NCBI RefSeq assembly: GCF_011074885.1
Contig: NC_054690.1
Coordinates: 2,175,001 to 2,239,000 of the forward strand
Source of the DNA: Brettanomyces bruxellensis
Lineage: Eukaryota > Ascomycota > Pichiomycetes > Pichiales > Pichiaceae
Direction: 5' to 3'
Length of the DNA: 64,000 nucleotides
A program made the translations under genes and the position numbers. The notes under the pieces are model-generated. The model made no database searches. It worked only from the letters and a program-made list of their open reading frames with translations, and was not told the origin of the DNA. Each line of letters starts with the position of its first letter. The first letter of the stretch is position 1. Below are positions 50,519 through 60,566 of this stretch, one piece after another.

Positions 50519-52234
50519 CTACTGAATCGGAATAAAGTTTCCCACTATACAGCTTGGGATGTTATACTTATCTCGGCGGATTGTAAAGCTGAAGCAGCAC
50601 CTCTGCTTTCGCATCCCATCCTTTGTCCGCAAATTGCAACTTGTCAAAACTGCTTTCTGCGTTTTATCAAACGCAATGGCCCCATACTTCTCCCAGAAAT
50701 TAACACTGCTTTCCTCGGTCATCAATTCGTATATTGTGAGCTTGCCGTTCTTCAGATCATCGATGGAAACTTCAACCAATGAAGCGAATTCCTTATTTCC
50801 TCTGTATATTTCACCAGTTCTCCGCCAGAGACATGCAGGAATTGCCATTGATGTGAAAACCCGGTCATAATCCAAAAGCATGCGCTCAAAATTCTCCTCG
50901 ACCAGAATTAAATCGATATCTTTCAAGGATTTGGCAATGGCCCGAAACCCGGGACGAAAAAGCGACAATGGCTTCAATATCCGTTGCCTGGAGGATGCTG
51001 CCATGTGATTATCCATGTATGTTTGTAACCTCTGATAGCCTCTTGCATAGTTGTAAGGCTCGAGAAGTCCAGCTTCAAGCTTGGCATTAATAACCTGCTT
51101 TAATCGCTCTTCAGGTGAGATTTCTGTGGTTGGATCTGCAGCTGTCAAAAAGAATTTCGCTCTTGCAACATCTGAGACGTATGGAACTGCAGGGTTCTGA
51201 CTTTGGCGTTGGTTTGTACTTTGTACTTGGTTCTGGTTTGGATTTAAGTCTTGGCTCTGGCTGCGATATTGCACCCCTGCACCAGTCACCGACTGGCCGG
51301 CTTCCGATTGCCGAATTTGTGCCCCCGGGGTAATCGGAGAAAACCGGAAATTGGAAACCGACTGGCCTGCTCCGGGCACCGACGCGTCGATCGACTGCTG
51401 CCCGTTCAAGTTTGTTGAAGAGTTATTTGCGCTGTATCCAAGTGCGGATGTAGTTTCAAGCTTCCGGAGCATCGGATCGTCATCCATGCTGATCGTATTC
51501 ATGACATCTGCATCATCGATCATCGACAAAAATTCAGTCAACGAGTTAAATTCCGATCCTGCGTGCTCCGAGTAAAAAAACGGCCTCTGGTTGATTGCGG
51601 CACTTGCCGCGTTCGAAACCAGCTCTGGGGACTTTGCGTACCCGACGGGTTTTCCGGGCTGTGCACCTTGCACTGTCTGGTCGTACAATCCAGCAATCTG
51701 GGGTTGCCCCAAACCGGCACCCGAAGCCTCTACAGAGGACAACCGTGCACCAGATGCAAATGCATGCTGAGTTGAAGGTTGTTGTGCATTTTGATTGATA
51801 TCTAAGGACCCTTTTTTCCGACTTTTGCGTTTTTTCCCCCTCGAGACATCATCCCGGCACAGATGGCCGATATTCCGTTTAATGCAACGCTGACATGGAC
51901 GCCCTGGATCACAAATCATGTGAGATCTGCGACAATAAACACATGCATTTGACACTTTCTTTCTCTTTCTTTTCCTTTTCTGTGGTGCTTTTACTGTGGA
52001 GTTTTCATCTTTTTGCTTCTTTTCCATATCTTCTTTGCTGTTCTGAATGCCCTCCTGATGAATATCTGCGATCCTGATGTCATTTTCGTCCTTGATCTTA
52101 TCATTTGTGTCATTTTTCTGTGTACTAATTGCACTTTCAGCATTTATTGTGCTGAGCCGAGTATTGTCCGCTGATTGTCCGGATACATCCGTCGAAAGGC
52201 CGTTACCACTTTGGGGCCCATCTATCTCGTTCAT
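50519..52234 (-). CDS. RDS2: Rds2-like Zn2Cys6 regulator of gluconeogenesis
   Basis: Encodes 571 residues from ATG at 52234. A basic stretch (KRKRKRKK) precedes the Zn2Cys6 cluster with C98, C101, C108, C114, C117 and C126 (C-X2-C-X6-C-X5-C-X2-C-X8-C). The middle is low-complexity (Gln/Asn/Ser). From FFLTAADPTTEISPEERLK to the end the sequence follows S. cerevisiae Rds2 almost residue for residue as I recall it, including ILKPLSLFRPGFRAIAKSLKD and ELMTEESSVNFWEKYGAIAF, a PAS-like module. Rds2 binds carbon-source response elements of gluconeogenic genes. The frame continues 30 codons upstream to an ATG at 52324, so the start is uncertain. Confidence 0.92.
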   Translation of the reverse strand: MNEIDGPQSGNGLSTDVSGQSADNTRLSTINAESAISTQKNDTNDKIKDENDIRIADIHQEGIQNSKEDMEKKQKDENSTVKAPQKRKRKRKKVSNACVYCRRSHMICDPGRPCQRCIKRNIGHLCRDDVSRGKKRKSRKKGSLDINQNAQQPSTQHAFASGARLSSVEASGAGLGQPQIAGLYDQTVQGAQPGKPVGYAKSPELVSNAASAAINQRPFFYSEHAGSEFNSLTEFLSMIDDADVMNTISMDDDPMLRKLETTSALGYSANNSSTNLNGQQSIDASVPGAGQSVSNFRFSPITPGAQIRQSEAGQSVTGAGVQYRSQSQDLNPNQNQVQSTNQRQSQNPAVPYVSDVARAKFFLTAADPTTEISPEERLKQVINAKLEAGLLEPYNYARGYQRLQTYMDNHMAASSRQRILKPLSLFRPGFRAIAKSLKDIDLILVEENFERMLLDYDRVFTSMAIPACLWRRTGEIYRGNKEFASLVEVSIDDLKNGKLTIYELMTEESSVNFWEKYGAIAFDKTQKAVLTSCNLRTKDGMRKQRCCFSFTIRRDKYNIPSCIVGNFIPIQ

Positions 52235-53892
52235 TGATATTGTTGTGTTATATTTGAAACGGCTGCAAATCTGCTTTATCTTGTAAGTGGTGATATTCGC
52301 ATGGAAAACGAGAAAAGGGTGCACTATTTATGAAGATATTAAATATCTCTGCGTGGCTCAAGTTATCAAAAATGATACGCAAATGCGTTTTAATTAGATT
52401 ATCAAGCAATCCAAAAGCTATCCTTCTAAAACTTCCTTTCGTCTATGCAAAAAAAGTATAAAAGACGTATTGAATCTCAATGATTCATGAAAAGCTTTGG
52501 CAGTGATCGAAAATGAACGACTCAAATGGTGATTCTTGGATGAATCGGTTTATAATGTTAATACTTCAACGAAGTTAGTTGACAGGAGAAAACAATGTCA
52601 AGGTATATGTTGAATATCGATGCAGACACACAAAAAAATGGGTAAAACGTAGAGTGGAAAAATAAGGTAAAAAAATAAGGTAAAAAAAATAAAGAAAAAA
52701 AATTAATCCAAGCTAAAAATAATAAATGTCATCCTCGATTCAATCGAATCGCGAGATACAGTCAGAAGGAGCCATTTGTGGGGTAACAGTATGTGGAAAA
52801 AAATGCAAGAAAATAATATTCGGAATTAACCTGGTCCGAGTCGTTACAAGCTTGAAAAAGGCATACTTAAAAAAGAGACCTTTCATATACTCAATTCAAA
52901 TCCTTTCTTTCCCAGTACCGATTAATTTCCGACCTTGTTGAAGTCATGGCACTTGACTGAAAGGAAATTGATAGTTTAAAGCGGATAACTGCGGAATTAA
53001 ACCCGCACAAACAATTATTCGAAAAATGCTACTTGCTCTTTTTAACATAAACTTTATTAGTCTAAGTTTAAAACTCGTATTACATCCGTTCAATATCCAT
53101 TTAAGTACATTAGAGGGCTCGAAGAGCTAACGTCTGCTTCGACAAGACAGTAAAGCCACATATATGCAATGAAATTCAGATTCAGTGGATGGTAACATCT
53201 CTTTTTAATGGTTTAAGTTGTGTATCGTTTGTAATGAAATAGGATAGTTTGCGAGTAAATCATGTAGTATTATCCACAAAATGAATTCAATTGCTTTGAA
53301 GTGTAAGGTAAAGCTAAAGCAATCGTAAGCCCTATTCATATTAGATTTATTGATACTCTCCTTCAATATTTCATAGTTTACAAATTCCTAAGTATCTTTG
53401 TCCTGTTAGCATTAATCTGAGATTAATTATATCTTGCTAACGTTATGTTGTGACTTCAATGCTTATACTACTTATTACACTTAACACAAAGCTCTCTAAC
53501 TAAAGTATATCCTACCAACACCAAGCCCCTGTATAGCATCCGTACATACTCAAAATTTGTTAAAGGCATGTAAACTTATGTAACCTCTCACATTGATGAA
53601 TCATTCATTATAGAAAGAAAGCCTACATTAGCAACAATGATGTGTAGTCATCTCAACAATTTATAAATTCATCAGCAAAAAGTGATTCATCACATAAAGT
53701 TGTACTCGCTTATATCAAAGCACTGCCTCCACTAAATTAAAATGTTCCATAACTTAGGGATGGTCAAATCGTTCCGATATATATATAACACTACAACTAG
53801 GACTCAAGTACAAACGAAACATGGGTGACCTTTCGTCGGTGTAATTTCCGATTCAGGCAATTGCCCTAATAGGAATACATCTCCGCATATGC
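52235..53892. other. gene-free AT-rich spacer
   Basis: About 1.66 kb. Runs such as GGTAAAAAAATAAGG occur near 52666-52690. A 71-codon frame (52726-52941) has no recognisable features. No tRNA or snRNA is recognised and no centromere signature can be claimed. Confidence 0.4.
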
Positions 53893-54357
53893 ATGAGTTT
53901 ACCAGGAAGTATGCCGGAATTACCAGGTTTTAGAATTAGTAGGCTTCAGAAAAATAATAAGGAAATAAAAAAAGCCCAAACAGGAAGGTTACCAAGAGGC
54001 ACTATTCGGGTTGGTCGGCATCGTTTGGCAAATAAGCGGGCAGTAAGGCTGGCAATCAGAAGAAGAGGAATCCGAAAATCAAAAAGGTGTAGGTCCAAGA
54101 GAACGGCTGTGCTAAAGGATGAGATGGCACTTTTGATACTGGAGAGTTTGGCCGCAGCGCAGAGCGCAGTACCGCAAGGGCGGGTGCGGGAAATTGAGGG
54201 GGTGCGGGAAACCGGCCTGACATTGCGGCCCGGTGGGAGTGCGGGGGATCCGCAAGCGGAAAAAATAAATATTGGTCACCGTATGGCAATTTCTTTTATT
54301 ACTGGATGCACAGTTTCGTTTCTTGGTAGACTAGCGATGAAGTATTTGGGGAGTTGA
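53893..54357 (+). CDS. hypothetical basic protein, 154 aa (doubtful gene)
   Basis: I do not recognise this protein. Residues 14-75 are very basic (RHRLANKRAVRLAIRRRGIRK, then SKRCRSKR). A Gly/Arg/Glu-rich middle and a weakly hydrophobic C-terminus (MAISFITGCTVSFLGRLAMKYLG) follow, which might be a tail anchor. The frame is open for 155 codons in otherwise AT-rich DNA, and the middle part is GC-rich. It could be a fast-evolving gene or chance. No promoter or homology evidence is available. Confidence 0.35.
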   Translation: MSLPGSMPELPGFRISRLQKNNKEIKKAQTGRLPRGTIRVGRHRLANKRAVRLAIRRRGIRKSKRCRSKRTAVLKDEMALLILESLAAAQSAVPQGRVREIEGVRETGLTLRPGGSAGDPQAEKINIGHRMAISFITGCTVSFLGRLAMKYLGS

Positions 54358-55906
54358 AAAGGGGAAAAAGGGAGGAAATAGACCAGATGAAGGAATAAAA
54401 AAAAAAAAATAAATAAATATAAGAGCAATAATGGTAATAATAGGAATGATAAAATAGCTAGTTGGTAAAACAAAAAAAATTACTACTTCTCGCCATTTGC
54501 TTTTTACGCTCAAGGCAGGGACAGCGAGAATTTTAGAGATAACGGAATTGCCTATTGTTCCCGCACCAGGCGGTAATATTGAGGTGCGGGAAAAGTTCCC
54601 AGTCTTTCCGCAAACGAGAAAGATTGCAGTTTAGTGTTTTTTTAATTACGGTCATAGTGGTAACATTAAAGGAAATAAAAAATGGTGTTGTGTGATTCTT
54701 TGTCCGGCCCGTAGCCAAATATAGTATACATGTCGTACGGGAACGTTACCCGCATGGAATTATGACTCTCTTGGCGTTTAACGAGGTCCCAACCGTTTTT
54801 TTTGGAAAAAGCCTAAGTTCCACCGGAAAGCATTGTTCTGCGAGTAGCGAAAAAATTGTTTGTTTCTAATTATTTGAATTTATTTCTCAACACATGGATG
54901 ACTTATCTTTTGGAGATGAGGAGACAATAAATTGAGTTTGAGGGTTTCTATTGGCTGTATGGCTGTATCGGAGAGTTTACTTTGGAGGGAGAGTATTAGG
55001 AAGTAGGTATTGCTTTAATAGGTGGTGTGCTAAGGTGATTTTTATAATGGACTCTTACTATTACGTAGTCTAAATATATGGTTTAAATCGATGGAATACC
55101 ATGGTTTAGATATATAGTAAATATATAGTGTAAATATAGTGTAAATGCACAATCTATATTCATGGTATATCATGGTATATCATGGTATACATTCATAGTC
55201 CAATCCATAGTCTAAATTCATAATCCAATTATTCATAATCTAGTTATCATATACTTCTTTCAATAGCCACCTCCTGCTTTATGAGGTATTTCTGCACTTT
55301 GGCCGATTTCATTATATATTTCGTATGCATTTTCTGGTCATCCTTTTGCTTTCGTCTCTTTAAGCAGTATCGTTTTTTTTTCCTCTTCTTTCCATTTTTC
55401 ATTGTTGGATATTTTTTCCATTATATCTGTCGTTCTTTCTCGCTCTGGTATATTTCAGTCCGAACCTTTACCTTCACCCCGTCCCAATTTCACATATACT
55501 TAAGTGTTTGCAGTTTTTTTCTCGCTCCCTCGTAGATACAACGTGTACTTAACTAACAAGCCTGCCAGAGTATTCGAGAGTAGACTTTTGGTGTATATAG
55601 TTTGACCGAAAGCTGAAAGTGAAAATTTTCACGGCAGATTTTTAGGCCTGGCACATTATTGACAGGCAATAGATAAAATTCGGCAAGCAAGTGGGTTAGA
55701 CAGCTCACATAAGCCACATAAGGCATAGAAACAAGGCGGACCGGCTTAACTGAGCACCGCTTTTCGGATCTTGCCTAACTTAGCACATCTGGACGAGCGT
55801 ATTGTATTTGTGCAGTCTGGGTAGAGGCAACAGGAAGAAAAAGAGAAAGGAAAAGAGAAAGGAAAAGAGAAAGGAAAAAGAGAAGAGACAAACCAGAGTA
55901 AGCAGG
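54358..55906. other. YOR1-like upstream region
   Basis: About 1.55 kb. It contains an A-run near 54398, a short array of CATGGTATAT (three copies at about 55162-55192) inside a run of TAGT/AATC-type repeats (55075-55250), a pyrimidine-rich stretch at 55340-55480, and GAAAAGAGAAAG repeats at 55838-55886 just before the ABC transporter start. No gene is seen. Confidence 0.5.
55838..55886. repeat. GAGAAAGGAAAA tandem repeat before the YOR1-like start
   Basis: About four copies of a 12-base purine unit. If translation began at the upstream in-frame ATG (55802), these would encode Lys/Glu/Arg repeats. Confidence 0.85.
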
Positions 55907-58900
55907 ATGACAGCAAAGGAAGAGCAAGAGCCCGCAGTGACGAACTTGCCCGGCAATAAGATGTTTGCACTTTCTCCGCGGAAGAAGTGTCGGAGTTACA
56001 AGTGGACGGAGGAAGATTTGGAGGACCGGGTGGCAACGGATGACCGGATCCACCCGCAGCGGAGGTTGCTCACGCCGTTTCTCCGGCACAAGACGATAAC
56101 GCCGATCCCGGAGACCAGCAGGGAGCGGAACGAGTTCCCGTTCAGAAACACGAATCTCTTCAGTGAGCTTTTCTTCACTTGGGTGGACCCCGTGTTGCGA
56201 GTCGGGTATTTGCGGACTTTGCAGGCGGAGGACTTGTTCCGGATCCCGGCCGGGTCGCGGTACGACGTGGAGGAGCGCACAAAGACGTTTCTGGCGGCGT
56301 TTAAGCGGCGGAAGCAGCAGGCGGAGCTCCGGTACCTGGAATTGCACAAGATTGCCGACACGGGCGACTCACGGCGTGAACTCGGCCACGACGAGCACTT
56401 CCAGTACCCCAAGCACTTGGTACTCGGTGCTTTGTACGACACCTTCAAGGTGGACTACCTGGTGGCCATCTGCATCAAGCTTGTGGCCGATATTGCCCAG
56501 GCCATGAACTCGCTCCTCGTCCGGGGGCTCATCAGCTATGTGAACGAAAAGGCACACGGCATGAACCCGGGCGGCAAGGGCTACGGGTACGCGGTGGGCA
56601 TCTCGTGCATCGTGATGTTTACCGGGCTGCTGTTTGCCCGGTACTTCCACGACTCGATGTTCTGCGGCGCCGAGATGAAAGGTGTCTTGACCAAGGCCTT
56701 GCTCGACAAGTCGTTTGCCGTCGATCGATCCGAGAGGGTCAGGTTCCCGCCCTCTGAGTTGTCCTCCTTCATGGGCAACGACCTCTCGAAAATCGACCTT
56801 GCCGCGAGCTTTTTCGCCTTTGTGACCAACCTCCCGGTCGGATTGGCCTTGACCATCATTCTTTTGAGCGTCAACGTGGGTGGGGCCGCACTATCCGGCA
56901 TAGCATGGTTCGTCTTGGTCACTGTCGCCGTCACTTACTGCGTCAGGATCCTCATGAGGCTCCGGGTGGGTGCAAACGTGTCCACAGACCTCCGAATTAG
57001 GTATGTGAAGGAGATCTTGGGCAGCATTAAGATCATCAAGTACTACGCGTGGGAGATCCCTTACTCGCAGATGCTCGCCAAGTTCCGGACCTCCGAGATG
57101 GCCCAGATCTTGCGGATCCAGTTCATCCGTAACAATCTTACCGCCGTGTCTGTCACCTTGCCCAACGTGTCTGCCATGATCGGTTTTCTCGTCATGTACG
57201 CCGTCGACGGGTCGATGAAGTCGCCCGCACAGGTCTTTGCGTCCTTGACCTTGTTCAACATCTTGACCAGTCACGTTGCCATGTTTCCCACCGCCTTGAC
57301 CACTGCCGGTGATGCGTTGGTTGCTTTTTACCGGGTGCAGCAGTTTCTCTTGGCCCGGGACGAGACTCCTGACCCGGAGTATCACCTTGTTGGGCAGAGT
57401 GACAAGCTGAGTGCGATTTCGATCGAGCACGGGTCGTTTAAGTGGGATGAGGAGGAGAGAGATGAGGAGCATCAAAGAGATGGCATCAATGAGAACTCCA
57501 GCAATACTTCCCTCAACTCCTCGTTCAACGAAAAAGCACCTGTTGGCGCCAAAGACGACACCGGCGGCTCCGAAGACGACACCGACGGCTCAGAGACACG
57601 AACCGGCGGCTCGTTCGGTGGCCTAGTGGACATTAACATCAGTATAAAGCAGGGAGAGTTCGTTGTGGTCACCGGGCCGATCGGATCGGGTAAATCGTCA
57701 CTTCTCAGTGCCATAAAGGGTGTGATGCCCCGGACTGCCGGCAGCATCACCATTTCCGGCAACGTGACACTCTGTGGCTCACCTTGGATCCAGAATGCAA
57801 CCGTCCGCGACAATATCTTCTTTGGCAACCCGCGGGATGAAGAAAAGTACCAGACCGTGGTGGATGCGTGTTCATTGAGCAGTGACTTCGATATTTTGCC
57901 GGCGGGCGACTTGACTGAGATCGGAGAGCGAGGTGTGAACCTCTCGGGTGGCCAGAAGGCCCGGATCAACTTGGCCCGGGCAGTTTACAACGTGGCCGGG
58001 TTCGAGGACCGCAACATTGTGCTTTTTGACGATGTGTTGAGCGCGGTGGACGCGAAAGTGGGCCGGCACATCATGAATGAGTGCATTCTGGGGCTCTTGG
58101 GGTCGAAGACCCGGGTGTTGGCTACGCACCAGTTGGCTTTGATAGGTGCTGCAGACCGGATTGTGTTCATGGGAGGAGACGGGGGTCTGGATATGGGCAC
58201 TGAGGAGGAATTGCTGGAGAGAAACGGGCAGTTCCGGGAGTTGATGGAGTACCAGATGGAGGAGACGAGGGGGGAAGAGAAAGAGAAAGAGGGAGAGGAG
58301 GATGAGCAGGAGGATGAAAAGAAGAAAGAGGATGATGAGGAAGATGAAGAAGATGAAGATAATGATCTCGGCTCCTCCCTCTCACTGTCTCCCCCCTCGG
58401 TCTCGCCTGAAGACCTCAAGGTGATCCGCAGACAGACTACAAAGAAAGAGTACGAGCAAGAGAAAGGAAGACTCATCCGGCAGGAAACCCGCAAGGAGAA
58501 CGGGATCCCCCTGGAGATGGTGGTGGCATACATCCGGGAAGGGTGCGACAAGTACGGGATGCGGTTCATGGTGCCCAACTTGGTGTTGAGCATCACGTTC
58601 ACGACGTTCACGATGCTCTTCCAGAACGTGTGGTTGTCGTTCTGGACGTCGCACGAGTTCCCGCGGTCCAACAACTTCTACATCGGCATCTACATCCTGT
58701 TCACGTTCCTCTTCGTGATGTGTGCGGCCTGGCAGTTCTGCACGATCGTGTTTGTGTGCAACAACGCCTCTCGCAACCTCAACATCAAGGCCATGGACCG
58801 CGTGATGCACGCACCGATGGCCTTCTTTGACACCACGCCCATGGGCCGGGTCCTCAATCGCTTCACGAAGGATACAGACACGCTTGACAACGAGATCGCA

Positions 58901-60292
58901 GAGCAGGCCCGGCTCTTCTGCTTCGGCCTGGGCAACATGATCGGCATCTTGCTCATGTGCTGCGTGTACCTGCCCTACTTCACGATCGCCGTGCCCTTCA
59001 TCTTCGTCTGGACGGTCGTCGTGTTCTCCTACTACCAGGCCAGTGCACGCGAGATCAAGCGTTTGGAAGGTGTGCAGCGATCACGTGTGTTTGCCAACTT
59101 CGACGAGGTCTTGCAAGGTGTCGAAACCATTAAGTACTACGGGGCAGAGCCGCGGTTCGAATCCCGGTTCACGCGGCTCGTCAACGACATGAACGAGCCC
59201 TACCTCCTCTCGAACTCCGTCCAGCGGTGGTTGGCCGTGCGGTTGCACATCTGCTCGGCACTCGTCAACCTCGTCGTGAGTCTGCTCTCGGTGACAAGGG
59301 CCTTCCCCATCTCCGCCTCCGCCTCAGGCTTGCTCGTGTCCTACCTCGTGTCCTTCAGTGCCCAGTTGATCTCCACCTCGCGTTCCGGCGGCCAGCTCGA
59401 GCAGTACTTGAGCTGTGTCGAGCGGATCGCCGAGTATGCCTTCGAGCTGCCCCAGGAGGCCCGGTACCGCACTCCACGGGGCCATGAACCACCTGCCGAG
59501 TGGCCCCAGCACGGCCAGATCGACTTCTCGCACGTCTTTCTCCGCTACAGACCCGAGCTCCCCCACGTGTTGTCCGATTTCTCGCTCCACGTGCGGCCCG
59601 GCGAGAAAATCGGCATCTGCGGCCGAACGGGGGCTGGAAAATCCACCATCATGACCGCCTTGTACCGGCTGAGCGAGCCCGAGTCCGGATCCATCGTCAT
59701 CGATGGCATCAACACCCTCGACCTCGGCCTATACGACCTCCGGGCCCATCTCTCCATCATCCCGCAGGAACCCGTCTTGTTCCGCGGCACCATCCGCCAG
59801 AACCTCGACCCTTTCCATACCAGATCCGACCACACGCTCTACCAGGCACTTCTGACGGCCGGCTGTGTCTCGGCTGCCCAAATCCACTCCGGGTCCGTGT
59901 CCTCGTCCAAATTCGCATTGGATGCATTCGTCGATGACAACGGCCTCAACTTCTCGCTCGGCGAGAGGCAGGTGCTCGCCCTCTGCCGGGCCTTGGTCAA
60001 GGACACACGCATCTTGGTCTTGGATGAGGCCACTTCCAGTGTTGACTACGAAACTGACGCCAGAATCCAGCACACCATCTCTCACCAGTTCCAGAACTGC
60101 ACCATCCTCTGCATCGCCCACCGTTTGAAGACCATCGTCAACTACGACCGCATCCTTGTCATGGACCGCGGCCGCTTGAACCAGTTCGACACGCCCTGGG
60201 CCTTGTTCAATTCCCGCGGCATCTTCCGGTCCATGTGCGACAAGTCCGGGATCACTGCCGACGATTTTGAGGTTGATGGGGCAGCTTCTTAA
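55907..60292 (+). CDS. YOR1: Yor1-type ABC transporter (ABCC/MRP subfamily)
   Basis: Encodes 1461 residues (S. cerevisiae Yor1 is 1477). It is a plasma-membrane exporter of organic anions and drugs in that species. There is no TMD0. TMD1 spans roughly 160-530. NBD1 has Walker A near 589 (GPIGSGKSS), signature LSGGQ near 678 and Walker B near 705 (IVLFDDVLSAVD). A highly acidic Glu/Asp/Lys linker spans about 785-825. TMD2 runs from about 880 to 1190. NBD2 has Walker A near 1238 (GRTGAGKST), signature FSLGERQ near 1346 and Walker B near 1370 (ILVLDEATSSVD). Asp replaces the catalytic Glu after Walker B in NBD1, the usual ABCC asymmetry. ATG at 55907 avoids the purine-repeat extension from 55802. 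The coding sequence is GC-rich. Confidence 0.93.
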   Translation: MTAKEEQEPAVTNLPGNKMFALSPRKKCRSYKWTEEDLEDRVATDDRIHPQRRLLTPFLRHKTITPIPETSRERNEFPFRNTNLFSELFFTWVDPVLRVGYLRTLQAEDLFRIPAGSRYDVEERTKTFLAAFKRRKQQAELRYLELHKIADTGDSRRELGHDEHFQYPKHLVLGALYDTFKVDYLVAICIKLVADIAQAMNSLLVRGLISYVNEKAHGMNPGGKGYGYAVGISCIVMFTGLLFARYFHDSMFCGAEMKGVLTKALLDKSFAVDRSERVRFPPSELSSFMGNDLSKIDLAASFFAFVTNLPVGLALTIILLSVNVGGAALSGIAWFVLVTVAVTYCVRILMRLRVGANVSTDLRIRYVKEILGSIKIIKYYAWEIPYSQMLAKFRTSEMAQILRIQFIRNNLTAVSVTLPNVSAMIGFLVMYAVDGSMKSPAQVFASLTLFNILTSHVAMFPTALTTAGDALVAFYRVQQFLLARDETPDPEYHLVGQSDKLSAISIEHGSFKWDEEERDEEHQRDGINENSSNTSLNSSFNEKAPVGAKDDTGGSEDDTDGSETRTGGSFGGLVDINISIKQGEFVVVTGPIGSGKSSLLSAIKGVMPRTAGSITISGNVTLCGSPWIQNATVRDNIFFGNPRDEEKYQTVVDACSLSSDFDILPAGDLTEIGERGVNLSGGQKARINLARAVYNVAGFEDRNIVLFDDVLSAVDAKVGRHIMNECILGLLGSKTRVLATHQLALIGAADRIVFMGGDGGLDMGTEEELLERNGQFRELMEYQMEETRGEEKEKEGEEDEQEDEKKKEDDEEDEEDEDNDLGSSLSLSPPSVSPEDLKVIRRQTTKKEYEQEKGRLIRQETRKENGIPLEMVVAYIREGCDKYGMRFMVPNLVLSITFTTFTMLFQNVWLSFWTSHEFPRSNNFYIGIYILFTFLFVMCAAWQFCTIVFVCNNASRNLNIKAMDRVMHAPMAFFDTTPMGRVLNRFTKDTDTLDNEIAEQARLFCFGLGNMIGILLMCCVYLPYFTIAVPFIFVWTVVVFSYYQASAREIKRLEGVQRSRVFANFDEVLQGVETIKYYGAEPRFESRFTRLVNDMNEPYLLSNSVQRWLAVRLHICSALVNLVVSLLSVTRAFPISASASGLLVSYLVSFSAQLISTSRSGGQLEQYLSCVERIAEYAFELPQEARYRTPRGHEPPAEWPQHGQIDFSHVFLRYRPELPHVLSDFSLHVRPGEKIGICGRTGAGKSTIMTALYRLSEPESGSIVIDGINTLDLGLYDLRAHLSIIPQEPVLFRGTIRQNLDPFHTRSDHTLYQALLTAGCVSAAQIHSGSVSSSKFALDAFVDDNGLNFSLGERQVLALCRALVKDTRILVLDEATSSVDYETDARIQHTISHQFQNCTILCIAHRLKTIVNYDRILVMDRGRLNQFDTPWALFNSRGIFRSMCDKSGITADDFEVDGAAS

Positions 60293-60566
60293 TATGGTAG
60301 TGCTATTCTCTAGTTTTAATATATTTGGGTAATAACATGAATGCCGTAGTCTCTGTAATTCACATCAATTCATTCTGTATTCAATCCGAATCTGTCAGAG
60401 GCAGATACTGCCATTAACAATGCTATGCTATACTTTTAATATACTTTGGTAATGACATGGGTGCTGTAAGACTGTTCTCTCATATAATCTGCTTGCTGTA
60501 GTTTACATAAATTCACTCTATATTCAATCCAAATCTGTCAGAAGGCAGGTACTGCCATGAACAATA
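60293..60566. repeat. imperfect tandem duplication after the YOR1-like gene
   Basis: 60301-60420 and 60421-60566 are two diverged copies. Both contain TGCTAT, TTTTAATATA, GGTAAT-ACATG, GTATTCAATCC or TATTCAATCC, AATCTGTCAGA and TACTGCCAT-AACAAT. The second copy has about 26 extra bases near 60471-60497. Confidence 0.88.

Noticed and set aside
52400..53800. Centromere in the AT-rich spacer after RDS2
   Set aside because: No inverted repeat, CDEIII-like element or other defining feature can be identified by eye, and AT richness alone is not evidence.
55996..60121. Long frames overlapping the YOR1-like gene on both strands
   Set aside because: Shadows of a GC-rich coding sequence; the ABC transporter frame has all motifs in order.
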